36,803 nt of DNA, from the NCBI RefSeq assembly GCF_000239855.1, contig NZ_BADT01000218.1, positions 1 to 36,803 on the forward strand. Reading direction: 5' to 3'. Position numbers and translations under genes: made by a program. The notes beneath the pieces were generated by a model. It searched no databases. It was not told where the DNA came from and saw nothing but the letters and a program-made list of their open reading frames with translations. This document shows positions 29,292-36,803 of this stretch, piece after piece. Numbering within the stretch: the stretch's first letter is position 1; every line of letters begins with the position of its first letter. Source of the stretch: Pseudoalteromonas sp. BSi20652 (GTDB lineage Bacteria; Pseudomonadota; Gammaproteobacteria; Enterobacterales; Alteromonadaceae).

Positions 29292-30085
29292 TATTTAAAC
29301 TCGTGTTCAGCGCTTGGAAAAGCACCACTTTTAACATCGGTACAATACTTTTGAACGGCTGCAGGCATATTGCCTGTTTCGAGCAAAAAGTTTTTAGAAA
29401 ATTTAGGAATGTAACCTGCTGAAATACCAACAAGGTCATGCATTACCAGTATTTGGCCGTCAGTTAAGCTGCCTGCACCTATACCAATAGTTGGGATGGT
29501 TAGGGCGTCTGTAATGCGTTTTGCCAGTGCACTTGGAATACACTCAAGTACTAATAATTGTGCGCCAGCAGCTTCTAGTGCTTTTGCGTCATCAATCATT
29601 TTTTGTGCTTTGTCTTCTTCGCGGCCTTGTATTTTAAAGCCACCAAATACATGAACTGACTGCGGTGTAAGGCCTAGGTGCCCACAAACTGGAATACCTT
29701 GTTGAGTGAGTGTTTTAATGCTCTCGTAAAGCCACTCTCCGCCTTCAAGCTTAATCATGTTTGCGCCAGCGCGCATAAGCTCAGCTGCATTTTTACAGGT
29801 ATCACTTACGCTTGAGTAGGTCATAAAAGGTAAGTCAGCAATTACAAATAATTCGCGGCTACCAGCGCGTACACAGCGGGTATGATATGCGATATCTTGA
29901 TTAGTTACGCCAAGGGTGTCATCGCCGCCTTGTAGTACCATGCCCAAAGAGTCGCCCACTAAAATAACTTCAACGCCGTTATCATGAAATAACTTTGCAA
30001 AACTAGCGTCGTAGGCTGTTAATGCAGTAATTTTGTTATTTTCTGCTTTCATTTTATTTAAAGTAGAAACGGTTATTTTAGACAT
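29291..30085 (-). CDS. panB: 3-methyl-2-oxobutanoate hydroxymethyltransferase
   Basis: A 264-residue TIM-barrel enzyme that adds a hydroxymethyl group from methylene-tetrahydrofolate to 2-oxoisovalerate, giving ketopantoate. Conserved parts: [26 protein letters not shown] (metal-binding aspartate), DLPFMTY, KLEGGEW and [20 protein letters not shown]. Length equals E. coli PanB. It follows folK by 30 bp and overlaps panC by one base, so the folate and pantothenate genes form one operon. Confidence 0.96.
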   Translation of the reverse strand: MSKITVSTLNKMKAENNKITALTAYDASFAKLFHDNGVEVILVGDSLGMVLQGGDDTLGVTNQDIAYHTRCVRAGSRELFVIADLPFMTYSSVSDTCKNAAELMRAGANMIKLEGGEWLYESIKTLTQQGIPVCGHLGLTPQSVHVFGGFKIQGREEDKAQKMIDDAKALEAAGAQLLVLECIPSALAKRITDALTIPTIGIGAGSLTDGQILVMHDLVGISAGYIPKFSKNFLLETGNMPAAVQKYCTDVKSGAFPSAEHEFK

Positions 30086-30115
30086 AATATCCTCGCAGGC
30101 AAAAGCCTAGGTTAA

Positions 30116-30601
30116 TTACAGAGGTAATTGTTGTAAGTCATTGAGCGGTAAGTTATTTGCAATATCTTGCAATGCAACACCGCTAGGTAAAATAAGTTTG
30201 GGTGCTAGTTCTAACAATGGATACACTACAAATTCACGGACATTCAAACCGTAATGAGGCACGGTTAAGCGCGCAGTATTTATAATGTGATCGCCAAACA
30301 ATAGAGTATCTATATCAAGTGTGCGTGGACCCCAACGCTCAGCCTTTCTTACTCGACCATGCTCAAGTTCAATATGTTGGGTTAAATCAAGCAATTGCTC
30401 TGGCCCAAGGGTCGTTTTAATGCACGCTACGGCATTGATATAGTCTGGTTGATCTTGTGGGCCCATAGGCTTACTTGCATAGTAATGCGAGACGTTTATA
30501 AATTCACAATTAGGCAGCTTTTTAAGCGCGATTACCGCGTTATCAAGCTGCTCTTTTGGTGAGTTTAGGTTGGCACCTAAACCCAAATAAACACAGTGCA
30601 T
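30116..30601 (-). CDS. folK: 6-hydroxymethyl-7,8-dihydropterin pyrophosphokinase
   Basis: A 161-residue HPPK of folate synthesis that moves pyrophosphate from ATP to hydroxymethyl-dihydropterin. Motifs: YLGLGANLNSPKEQL at the N-terminus, GPQDQPDYINAV, and the signature RWGPRTLDIDTLLFGD with its two metal-binding aspartates. I use the ATG at 30601, which gives the normal length and begins MHCVYLGLG, four bases after the pcnB stop; a frame extension of 19 residues into pcnB is unlikely to be used. The ribosome binding site is weak, so coupling to pcnB translation is likely. Confidence 0.95.
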   Translation of the reverse strand: MHCVYLGLGANLNSPKEQLDNAVIALKKLPNCEFINVSHYYASKPMGPQDQPDYINAVACIKTTLGPEQLLDLTQHIELEHGRVRKAERWGPRTLDIDTLLFGDHIINTARLTVPHYGLNVREFVVYPLLELAPKLILPSGVALQDIANNLPLNDLQQLPL

Positions 30602-30605
30602 GTTA

Positions 30606-31997
30606 TTACTCAGTTGGCTTTTTAGTGGGTCGACGGCGCTTTCGCGGCTTAGGACCACCTTGATGACCTAAGTTTTTAACCATCTCTTTTTGGCCGTTTA
30701 TATCTTGGCTTAAGTATTGTGTCCACCACTGGGCAAGCTCAGTATGTTGTGTTTCGCCCGCAGCAACACGTAATAATAAAAAGTCGTAAGCGGCTTTAAA
30801 GCGAGGTTGCTGGGTTAATCGGTAAGCACGTTGACCAGCACGTTTATCTAAACGATGCTGAATATGCCAAATATCTCGTGCACCTAACGTAAAGCGTTTT
30901 GGTACTGCAATGTGTTGTGCACTTTCGCTAAGCACTTTATTCATCGCTTGTGCAAAAGCATCGTATTCAATTAGTTGTTCTTGTTCTTGAATTTTTTTAG
31001 TTAGCTCTAATAATGGGAACCAAAGTAGCGCTGCAAAAATAAACGCAGGCGTTACTTTTTTATCAGTATTAATGCGTTTGTCGGTGTTTTGAAACATTTG
31101 CTGAATAAGCGCGTGTTCTAAACCACCTGGGTTTTTATCTAAAATTTTATCAAGCTCAGGGAACAATGAGCGGAATAAGCCGTATTTACGCAGCATTAAA
31201 AAATTAGCTTCAGCTTTGCCGTTTAAAAACAGTTTAAGAATTTCTTCGAATAAACGTGCAGGCGGAATATTATCAAGCAAACTTGCTAGTTCAGTAATGG
31301 GTTTTTCGCTTTTAGGGGCAATACTCATATCAAGTTTAGTTGCAAAACGAACTGCACGTAGCATACGAACAGGATCTTCGCGGTAACGCGTTTCTGGGTC
31401 GCCAATTAATTCAATTTGCTTAGCTTTAATTGCAGCTAAACCATTGGCGTAATCGTGGATGCTAAAATCGTTAATTGAGTAGTAAAGTGCATTGATTGAA
31501 AAGTCACGGCGCTCCGCGTCTTCTTCAATACTGCCAAATACATTATCACGAAGTAATTGACCTTCATCGCTTGATTGGCTGATTTGGTTTTTATCTTCTT
31601 GTGCTTCGTGGTGGCCACGCATAGTCGCTACTTCAATAATTTCACGACCAAATACAATGTGCGCTAAGCGAAAGCGACGACCTATTAAACGGCAATTTCT
31701 GAATAGTTTTTTTACTTGATCAGGTGTCGCATTTGTTACCACATCAAAATCTTTTGGTTGCTGACCTAACAATATATCGCGAATACAACCACCAACAAGG
31801 TAGGCATCGTAGCCACCGTCTTTTAAACGATAAAGTATTTTGATTGCATTTGGGCTAAATTGTTTGCGAGAGATACCATGTTCACCACGAGTGATCACTA
31901 ACGGTTCGCTGCTTACAGATGCACTTACAGGCGTGTTTTCGGCACTCGTATTTGGGCCGATTATTTGTCTGCAAAATTGAAAAAGCTTGGAAATAAT
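30606..31997 (-). CDS. pcnB: Poly(A) polymerase I, probable AUU start
   Basis: The enzyme adds poly(A) tails to RNA 3' ends and so promotes decay. Counted from the proposed start it has 463 residues (E. coli 465). The nucleotidyltransferase head has LVGGCIRDILLG and KDFDVVTNATP with the catalytic aspartate pair; RDFSINALYYS follows, then the RNA-binding helices and a basic tail (KPRKRRRPTKK). Start choice: AGGAG at 32009-32005 lies 7 bases before ATT at 31997, and from there the residue count to the FCR motif equals that of E. coli PcnB, which also starts at AUU. An in-frame ATG at 32033 and TTG at 32042 have no Shine-Dalgarno. folK follows four bases after the stop. Confidence 0.92.
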   Translation of the reverse strand: MISKLFQFCRQIIGPNTSAENTPVSASVSSEPLVITRGEHGISRKQFSPNAIKILYRLKDGGYDAYLVGGCIRDILLGQQPKDFDVVTNATPDQVKKLFRNCRLIGRRFRLAHIVFGREIIEVATMRGHHEAQEDKNQISQSSDEGQLLRDNVFGSIEEDAERRDFSINALYYSINDFSIHDYANGLAAIKAKQIELIGDPETRYREDPVRMLRAVRFATKLDMSIAPKSEKPITELASLLDNIPPARLFEEILKLFLNGKAEANFLMLRKYGLFRSLFPELDKILDKNPGGLEHALIQQMFQNTDKRINTDKKVTPAFIFAALLWFPLLELTKKIQEQEQLIEYDAFAQAMNKVLSESAQHIAVPKRFTLGARDIWHIQHRLDKRAGQRAYRLTQQPRFKAAYDFLLLRVAAGETQHTELAQWWTQYLSQDINGQKEMVKNLGHQGGPKPRKRRRPTKKPTE

Positions 31998-32179
31998 AAT
32001 CTGTCTCCTAGAAGGTGTTGATTGGCTCGCCATCGCAATCAAAAACTACAGCAAGTATTGGTGTTATAACGTAATACTAACTGTTTAACGTAAATAGCAT
32101 ATATTTAGGCGGGTATCATATACCAGCAGGGTTTAAAAATTAAGTTGATGTGTTGAAATTAAGCCGTTTTTAGTGATTT

Positions 32180-33124
32180 TTATTTACTTAATTGTGTAAA
32201 TTGGATGGCTTGGCTAGTTGGATGCTGAGAAATTTGTATTTCGGACACTTGTGGTACCTGTTTTAAGCTAAAGTTTTTAATTCCCCAAGCGATTAATTGT
32301 TCAATATTTAAATCGATTAAATCAGCTATAACAGGCAATCCTAAAAATTCAAATGCACTAATTAAAGCAGGCTTTGGATTTTGTTTGCTAATGGCAGGAG
32401 CATAATTTTGTTTAGACAGTTTAAAACCGGGCTTGGCTACCGCTAAAGGTAAATGAGCAAATTCAGGCACAGGGCTATTGAGTTGTTTAAATAAACTAAT
32501 TTGCCGTGCGGTTGGCTCAATTAAATCAGCGCCTCGTACAATTCGATTAATCCCTTGTGCAATATCATCAACTACTACTACAAGTTGATAGGCAAATAAA
32601 CCATCGCTACGTTTGATTAAGTAATCTTCATGGGCGAGGGTGCTATTGACGTTAATATCGCCTTGAATTAAGTCATTAAATTGAGTCGTTGGATGCTGTT
32701 GAATTAAGCGAAGCGCACCGGATTCAGTGTTGTGATTAAGTGCTTTGCAATGCCCCTGATAAATACCGCCAATAGCTTTTATTTGTTTGCGAGTACAGGT
32801 GCAACCATAAATAAGCTTTTGCTTTAAAAGTGAGTGGGTAATATCTTGATATAAAGGCAGACGCTGCGTTTGATACACAACAGGTTCGTCCCAGTGAAGT
32901 GCATAGGCATATAAGGTATTTAGAATATCGGAGTCGGCGTTTTTAACCACGCGCGTAGTGTCTATGTCTTCTATACGAACTAACCATTTTCCATGGTTAG
33001 CTTTTGCATCTAGGTAACTACCCACAGCCGCTACAAGTGAGCCAAAATGTAATGGCCCAGAGGGAGACGGTGCAAAACGCCCGCGATATTTACGCATAGG
33101 CGAAGTAACGGCTGTAGGAGACAT
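32180..33124 (-). CDS. gluQ: Glutamyl-Q tRNA(Asp) synthetase
   Basis: A 314-residue paralogue of the catalytic half of glutamyl-tRNA synthetase that attaches glutamate to queuosine in tRNA-Asp. It has the HIGH-like motif SPSGPLHFGSL, the RIEDIDTTR loop, a zinc-binding CTCTRKQIK...C block at about 103-122, and a degenerate KLSKQNYAP (KMSKS). The anticodon-binding half of GluRS is absent, as expected. It is 20 bp downstream of dksA, the usual order. No Shine-Dalgarno is visible for the first ATG nor for the in-frame ATG at 33097. Confidence 0.95.
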   Translation of the reverse strand: MSPTAVTSPMRKYRGRFAPSPSGPLHFGSLVAAVGSYLDAKANHGKWLVRIEDIDTTRVVKNADSDILNTLYAYALHWDEPVVYQTQRLPLYQDITHSLLKQKLIYGCTCTRKQIKAIGGIYQGHCKALNHNTESGALRLIQQHPTTQFNDLIQGDINVNSTLAHEDYLIKRSDGLFAYQLVVVVDDIAQGINRIVRGADLIEPTARQISLFKQLNSPVPEFAHLPLAVAKPGFKLSKQNYAPAISKQNPKPALISAFEFLGLPVIADLIDLNIEQLIAWGIKNFSLKQVPQVSEIQISQHPTSQAIQFTQLSK

Positions 33125-33125
33125 A

Positions 33126-33147
33126 CTAATTAATAGGTATTAATTAG
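33126..33147 (-). promoter_or_regulatory. AT-only hairpin between dksA stop and gluQ start
   Basis: A perfect inverted repeat, CTAATTAAT-AGGT-ATTAATTAG on the plus strand (9-bp arms, 4-base loop). It contains the dksA stop codon and ends two bases before the gluQ ATG, in the place where the gluQ ribosome binding site should be. It has no U-tract, so is not a standard terminator. Confidence 0.6.
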
Positions 33148-33587
33148 CCGCGCCCAGATTGCTTTTCTTTAATTTCTGCAAGTGTTTTACAGTCTACGCA
33201 TAAATCAGCTGTTGGACGTGCTTCTAAGCGGCGTATACCAATTTCAATACCACAAGACTCACAAAAGCCAAAATCATCTTCTTTAATCAAATTAATTGTT
33301 TTTTCAATTTTTTTGATTAATTTACGTTCGCGGTCACGAGTACGAAGTTCTAAAGAAAACTCTTCTTCTTGTGCAGCGCGGTCAACTGGGTCAGGAAAGT
33401 TAGCAGCTTCATCTTGCATGTGCGATTTAGTACGGTCAACTTCATTTCTAAGATCGTTGCGCCAAGTTTCTAAAATCGCTCTAAAATGAGCACGTTGTGC
33501 ATCATTCATGTACTCTTCACCTGGTTTTTCTTGGTATGGTTCTAAACCGGCTTGAGCCAATAAACCGTGTTTCTTTTGGTCTGGCAT
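33144..33587 (-). CDS. dksA: RNA polymerase-binding transcription factor DksA
   Basis: A 147-residue factor that binds in the RNA polymerase secondary channel and, with ppGpp, controls rRNA and amino-acid promoters. It has the long coiled coil (about 33-108) with the tip motif [12 protein letters not shown] bearing the two functional aspartates, then a four-cysteine zinc finger, CESCG and CVDC (about 114-138). The ribosome binding site is TAGGAGAGAG. gluQ follows at once, as in other gammaproteobacteria. Confidence 0.97.
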   Translation of the reverse strand: MPDQKKHGLLAQAGLEPYQEKPGEEYMNDAQRAHFRAILETWRNDLRNEVDRTKSHMQDEAANFPDPVDRAAQEEEFSLELRTRDRERKLIKKIEKTINLIKEDDFGFCESCGIEIGIRRLEARPTADLCVDCKTLAEIKEKQSGRG

Positions 33588-33906
33588 AACTCTCTCCTAA
33601 ATCCTTAATTTAATGCCTCAGCATTAGCCGGCGGTATAAATAACAGAATCTTATACCCTAGGCAAATTTATTTTTAATTAATCGAATTAGCTTCAACCAT
33701 GCTTACTGAGTAAAAAGTGCGTTAATAGTTTATTTACGCTTCTAATTAATTCACATATTTGCTTTCTAAAACTTGCCTAGTTATGTGGGCAAAAACTTTA
33801 AAAACAAGTTAGTTTGACGGATGCAAAACGACAATTTTAAAGTTTTATTAAAGCTAAGTGTCATTTAAAAAACAAAGTTAACTTAACATAATGTATTTAC
33901 ATGTTT
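33588..33906. other. Intergenic region upstream of dksA
   Basis: 319 bp, AT-rich, without a gene. It contains the dksA ribosome binding site, a small inverted repeat TAATGC/GCATTA (33611-33626) in the leader, and a possible promoter. Nothing else is recognised. Confidence 0.6.
33637..33665 (-). promoter_or_regulatory. Possible sigma-70 promoter of dksA
   Basis: On the minus strand TTGCCT (33665-33660) and TATTTA (33642-33637) are 17 bp apart. The match to consensus is moderate (4 of 6 and 3 of 6). Confidence 0.35.
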
Positions 33907-34623
33907 TTATATAAATATAATTTTTTTATGAAGCATGACTTCATTAGCAGAAACAATCGCTTTGTAAGCCAAAACTTCAACGCCCTTGCTAATTGCTAGG
34001 TTTAATAATTGAGCGTATTTTTTGTCTATATGGGCCGCTGCACTGACGGTATTTATTCCTTCATGCATAACAGCGAACAGTAATACTGCTCGGTGGCCTT
34101 GTTCGATCATTTCTATTAGCTCACGTATGTGTTTTTGCCCGCGCAGCGTTTGTGTATCAGGAAAGTAACCTTGCCCGCTTTGTGGTGCATCCTGGCTTAA
34201 TAATGTGACTGATTTAACTTCTACGTAGCAATCGGGCTTATTTTCGTCTGTGAGTAAAAAGTCGATTCTGCTGTTTTCGCTGCCGTACTTTACTTCGCTT
34301 TGCAATTGACTGTAGTCGAGTAGCTCGCTTATCACATTATTGTTTATTGCTTCTTCTACTACTTTATTAGCCACTGCTGTATTTACACAAATAAGCTGCG
34401 ATAAGTTATTTTGCGTAAGCTCTAATGAATGCGGGTATTTTCGTTTTGCGTTATCGCTCGTTGAATAAAAAGCAGTAAAACCAGGCTCTGCGCATCCCGT
34501 CATTTTACCTGTATTAGCGCAGTGGGCGGTAAATTCGCTGCCATTACTTAATTGTAAATCAGCTAAAAAGCGTTTGTAGCGTTTCAATAATATGGCTGAT
34601 TGCAGGGCAGGCATGTACTTCAT
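33907..34623 (-). CDS. sfsA: SfsA, sugar fermentation stimulation / nuclease-like protein
   Basis: A 238-residue protein of the SfsA family, named for a sugar fermentation effect in E. coli. The family has an N-terminal OB-like fold and a C-terminal nuclease-like domain with a PD-(D/E)XK core. Here [23 protein letters not shown] carries the D and E-V-K residues. [10 protein letters not shown] and [19 protein letters not shown] are typical. The ATG at 34623 (MKYMPAL) has TTTGGA about 8 bases upstream; a TTG at 34635 would add four residues. The gene sits before dksA as in E. coli but is separated by 319 bp. Confidence 0.94.
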   Translation of the reverse strand: MKYMPALQSAILLKRYKRFLADLQLSNGSEFTAHCANTGKMTGCAEPGFTAFYSTSDNAKRKYPHSLELTQNNLSQLICVNTAVANKVVEEAINNNVISELLDYSQLQSEVKYGSENSRIDFLLTDENKPDCYVEVKSVTLLSQDAPQSGQGYFPDTQTLRGQKHIRELIEMIEQGHRAVLLFAVMHEGINTVSAAAHIDKKYAQLLNLAISKGVEVLAYKAIVSANEVMLHKKIIFI

Positions 34624-34735
34624 AATAATTTCCAAAGGTCAGTAGCGTGATTTATGTTATTTATCTCAAGCTGTTGGGAACTCAAGCGCTCTATAGTAGA
34701 CTCGTTGGCACATTTAAGTGCAAAGGTATTCTAAC

Positions 34736-36031
34736 ATGAGTGAAAAATTTGTTGTTCAACTAAGCGAGCAGTCTGCACCAAGCCATTGGGGCGAAAATGC
34801 GTCGTTATCTTTTAACGAGCGCGGTGCAACTGTTCATTTGTCTGAACAAGAAACATTAAAAAATATTCAAAAAGCAGGCCGTACTATTGCAATCCAAGGG
34901 GTCAAAAACGTCGAATTAGCAGGCGATGCCTGGTGTACAGAAAGCCAATGGGCTTTTTACCAAGGTTTTGTAACACCAAAATCATTAGATGGTGTTGAGT
35001 TTGTTGATAATGCACAATCAGATCTTAAAGAACTTGCTCACTTAAAAGTATCGGCAATTTGGGCGCGTGAAATGGTTAACGGGACTGCTGATGACATTTA
35101 CCCAGAAAGCCTTGCTGAAAAAGCCGCTGAATTTATTCAATCATTAGCGCCTGAGCACGTAAGTTACCAAATTATTAAAGGCGATGCGTTACTAGAACAA
35201 CAATGGATTGGTATTCATGCTGTTGGTCGCGGTAGTGTTCGCCCGCCAGTATTGCTTGAGCTTGATTACAACCCAACAGGCGACGAAAATGCACCCGTTA
35301 GTGCAGCGCTTGTAGGTAAAGGTATTACGTTTGACTCAGGTGGTTACTCAATTAAATCAAGCGAAGGTATGTTGGGTATGAAGTGCGACATGGGCGGCGC
35401 TGCAACAGTAACTGCAGGTTTAGCATTGGCTATTAACCGTGGTATTGAAAAGCGTATTAAGCTGTTTTTATGTTGTGCAGAGAACTTAATTTCGGGTCAT
35501 GCATACAAATTAGGTGACATTCTTACTTATAAAAATGGCACGACTGTTGAAATTGTAAACACCGATGCTGAAGGTCGCTTAGTACTTGCTGATGGCTTAA
35601 TGGCCGCAGGTGAGACTGGCGCTCCACTTATTATTGATGCAGCAACACTGACTGGCGCAGCGCTTGTTGCTGTTGGCCAAGAGTACAATGCATTATTTGC
35701 ACTTGATAAAGGGCTTGTACGTGAAGTTGAAGATTTCGCTTCTCAAGAAATGGAAGCAGCTTGGCCACTTCCTCTTGAAAAATGGCATCAACAAAATTGC
35801 CCATCTCCTTATGCTGATACAGCGAATAGCCGTGCACAAAAAGGTGGTGGTTATGGCGGTGCATCGAATGCGGCAGGTTTTTTATCGCGCTTTGTACCAA
35901 ACGATGGTAAAGGTTGGCTGCACATCGATTTAGCTGCTGCTTTTAACATGGGCAGTACAAGTCAATGGGCAGCGGGTGCAACAACTCAAGGTATGCGTAC
36001 GGTTGCACGTACTTTACAAGAAAAAGCATAA
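34736..36031 (+). CDS. pepB: Peptidase B (M17 leucyl aminopeptidase family)
   Basis: A 431-residue cytoplasmic aminopeptidase. From the ATG at 34736 the two-metal site falls at K195, D200, D218, D277 and E279, with catalytic K207 and R281; this numbering equals E. coli PepB and supports the start. The signature NTDAEGRLVLADGL is at 275-288. An in-frame ATG at 34718 would add six residues; AAAGG stands 9 bases before 34736. It hydrolyses N-terminal residues of small peptides. It is divergent from sfsA and ends with a terminator. Confidence 0.95.
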   Translation: MSEKFVVQLSEQSAPSHWGENASLSFNERGATVHLSEQETLKNIQKAGRTIAIQGVKNVELAGDAWCTESQWAFYQGFVTPKSLDGVEFVDNAQSDLKELAHLKVSAIWAREMVNGTADDIYPESLAEKAAEFIQSLAPEHVSYQIIKGDALLEQQWIGIHAVGRGSVRPPVLLELDYNPTGDENAPVSAALVGKGITFDSGGYSIKSSEGMLGMKCDMGGAATVTAGLALAINRGIEKRIKLFLCCAENLISGHAYKLGDILTYKNGTTVEIVNTDAEGRLVLADGLMAAGETGAPLIIDAATLTGAALVAVGQEYNALFALDKGLVREVEDFASQEMEAAWPLPLEKWHQQNCPSPYADTANSRAQKGGGYGGASNAAGFLSRFVPNDGKGWLHIDLAAAFNMGSTSQWAAGATTQGMRTVARTLQEKA

Positions 36032-36057
36032 TATTTACTAAATTACGCTTTTTACGC

Positions 36058-36089
36058 TAAAAATAGGCACCCTTGGGTGCCTATTTTTT
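36058..36089 (+). terminator. Intrinsic terminator after pepB
   Basis: AAATAGGCACCC and GGGTGCCTATTT form a perfect 12-bp stem (tip TT), flanked by A and T runs. Confidence 0.9.
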
Positions 36090-36214
36090 AATTTACAGGC
36101 AAGCAATTTTTTTTTATTTACGGTAAAATCCTGCGCCAACACCTGTTTGAGTTTAATTTTTGGTTAACTCTGAGCAGCGTTCAAATGTTATATCCACCAC
36201 TGGGGTTTCTAATT

Positions 36215-36781
36215 ATGTCAGATAAGTGCTACATCACAGCTCAACAGTTACTTGAAGATTCGTTCCGCGTAGCGGCGCAAGTATACCAAGACGGCTTTCG
36301 TCCTGATTTTATTATTGGTATTTGGCGAGGTGGTGCACCAATCGGTATTGCTGTTCAAGAATATTACGATTACAAAGGCATTGAGACTGATCATATTGCG
36401 GTACGCACATCGTCTTATTATGGTATTGGTAAGCAGTCGAAAGAAATTAAAGTACACGGTTTACATTACATTGTAGAGAACGCAAATGCAGGTGATTCAT
36501 TATTAATTGTTGATGATGTATTTGACTCTGGTCGTAGTATTGTTGCATTAAAAGAAAAGCTTTCAGAGCTTATGCGTTTAAACTTGCCACGTGACATCCG
36601 TATTGCGTGCCCATATTACAAACCAAAAAACTCAAAAGTAGACACTGTTCCAGATTATTATATTCATGAGTCTGAGGAGTGGTTAGTGTTCCCGCATGAA
36701 CTATCGGGTTTAACACCGGATGAAATTATTGCTGGTAAATCTGATCTTGTGAAAATTCATGATATTTTGCTAGAGAAGTAA
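36215..36781 (+). CDS. COG2236-type phosphoribosyltransferase (hypoxanthine/xanthine-like)
   Basis: A 188-residue type I phosphoribosyltransferase. The PRPP loop LLIVDDVFDSGRSIVAL (about 97-113) is clear, and PDFIIGIWRGGAPIGIAV (about 31-48) is the second conserved block. It resembles COG2236 purine phosphoribosyltransferases that salvage hypoxanthine or related bases; the preferred base cannot be read from sequence. I use the ATG at 36215 (MSDKCYITAQQL), with GGGG about 9 bases upstream, rather than an in-frame ATG at 36185. It stands alone after the pepB terminator and ends 22 bases before the window edge. Confidence 0.87.
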   Translation: MSDKCYITAQQLLEDSFRVAAQVYQDGFRPDFIIGIWRGGAPIGIAVQEYYDYKGIETDHIAVRTSSYYGIGKQSKEIKVHGLHYIVENANAGDSLLIVDDVFDSGRSIVALKEKLSELMRLNLPRDIRIACPYYKPKNSKVDTVPDYYIHESEEWLVFPHELSGLTPDEIIAGKSDLVKIHDILLEK

Positions 36782-36803
36782 TTAGTAATTTGCATAAATA
36801 AAA

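Noticed and set aside
34674-34697. TTGGGA / TATAGT promoter for pepB
   Set aside because: The two hexamers are only 12 bp apart, too close for sigma-70.

Overview
This window looks like ordinary chromosome from a marine, AT-rich gammaproteobacterium. The likely order is Alteromonadales and the likely genus Pseudoalteromonas; that is inference from gene order, protein resemblance and low GC, with no search run. I found no rRNA, tRNA, CRISPR array, prophage or insertion sequence.

Left part (1-11.2 kb): an accessory region. It holds a divergent lacZ / AraC-type regulator pair, a decayed RND efflux-pump remnant, a DUF3754 membrane protein, a YqaA/DedA-type membrane protein whose start is broken or frameshifted, a lipoprotein with four DUF4397-like repeats, and a very large DUF2339 membrane protein.

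Acetate-type block (11.2-19.7 kb): a CbrA/CrbS-like hybrid sensor kinase with a built-in sodium/solute-symporter domain lies on the minus strand, split into two reading frames that overlap as TAATG. It faces a DUF4212 protein, an SSS symporter of the VC_2705 type, a cNMP/CBS/DUF294 protein and a DEDDh exonuclease. The arrangement fits acetate sensing and uptake. The partner response regulator is not in this window.

Central metabolism (19.8-24.3 kb): a periplasmic SIMPL protein, then epd-pgk-fba. The pgk-fba gap holds two hairpins and a short direct repeat.

Phosphate block (24.3-28.1 kb): phoB-phoR-pstS. There is a Pho box before phoB and a four-unit, exactly 11-bp-phased Pho box array before pstS. 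The 726 bp between fba and phoB hold the most unusual signal of the window: 14 GATC sites in 458 bp, with five copies of an 18-bp motif GATC-N4-WTTTACYAAS, two pointing right and three pointing left.

Right part (28.2-36.8 kb): the conserved minus-strand cluster sfsA, dksA, gluQ, pcnB, folK, panB, panC, ending in a small lipoprotein with a mirror-symmetric twin CX3C cysteine pattern. pcnB appears to start at an AUU codon behind a strong Shine-Dalgarno, as in E. coli. On the plus strand follow pepB and a COG2236-type phosphoribosyltransferase.
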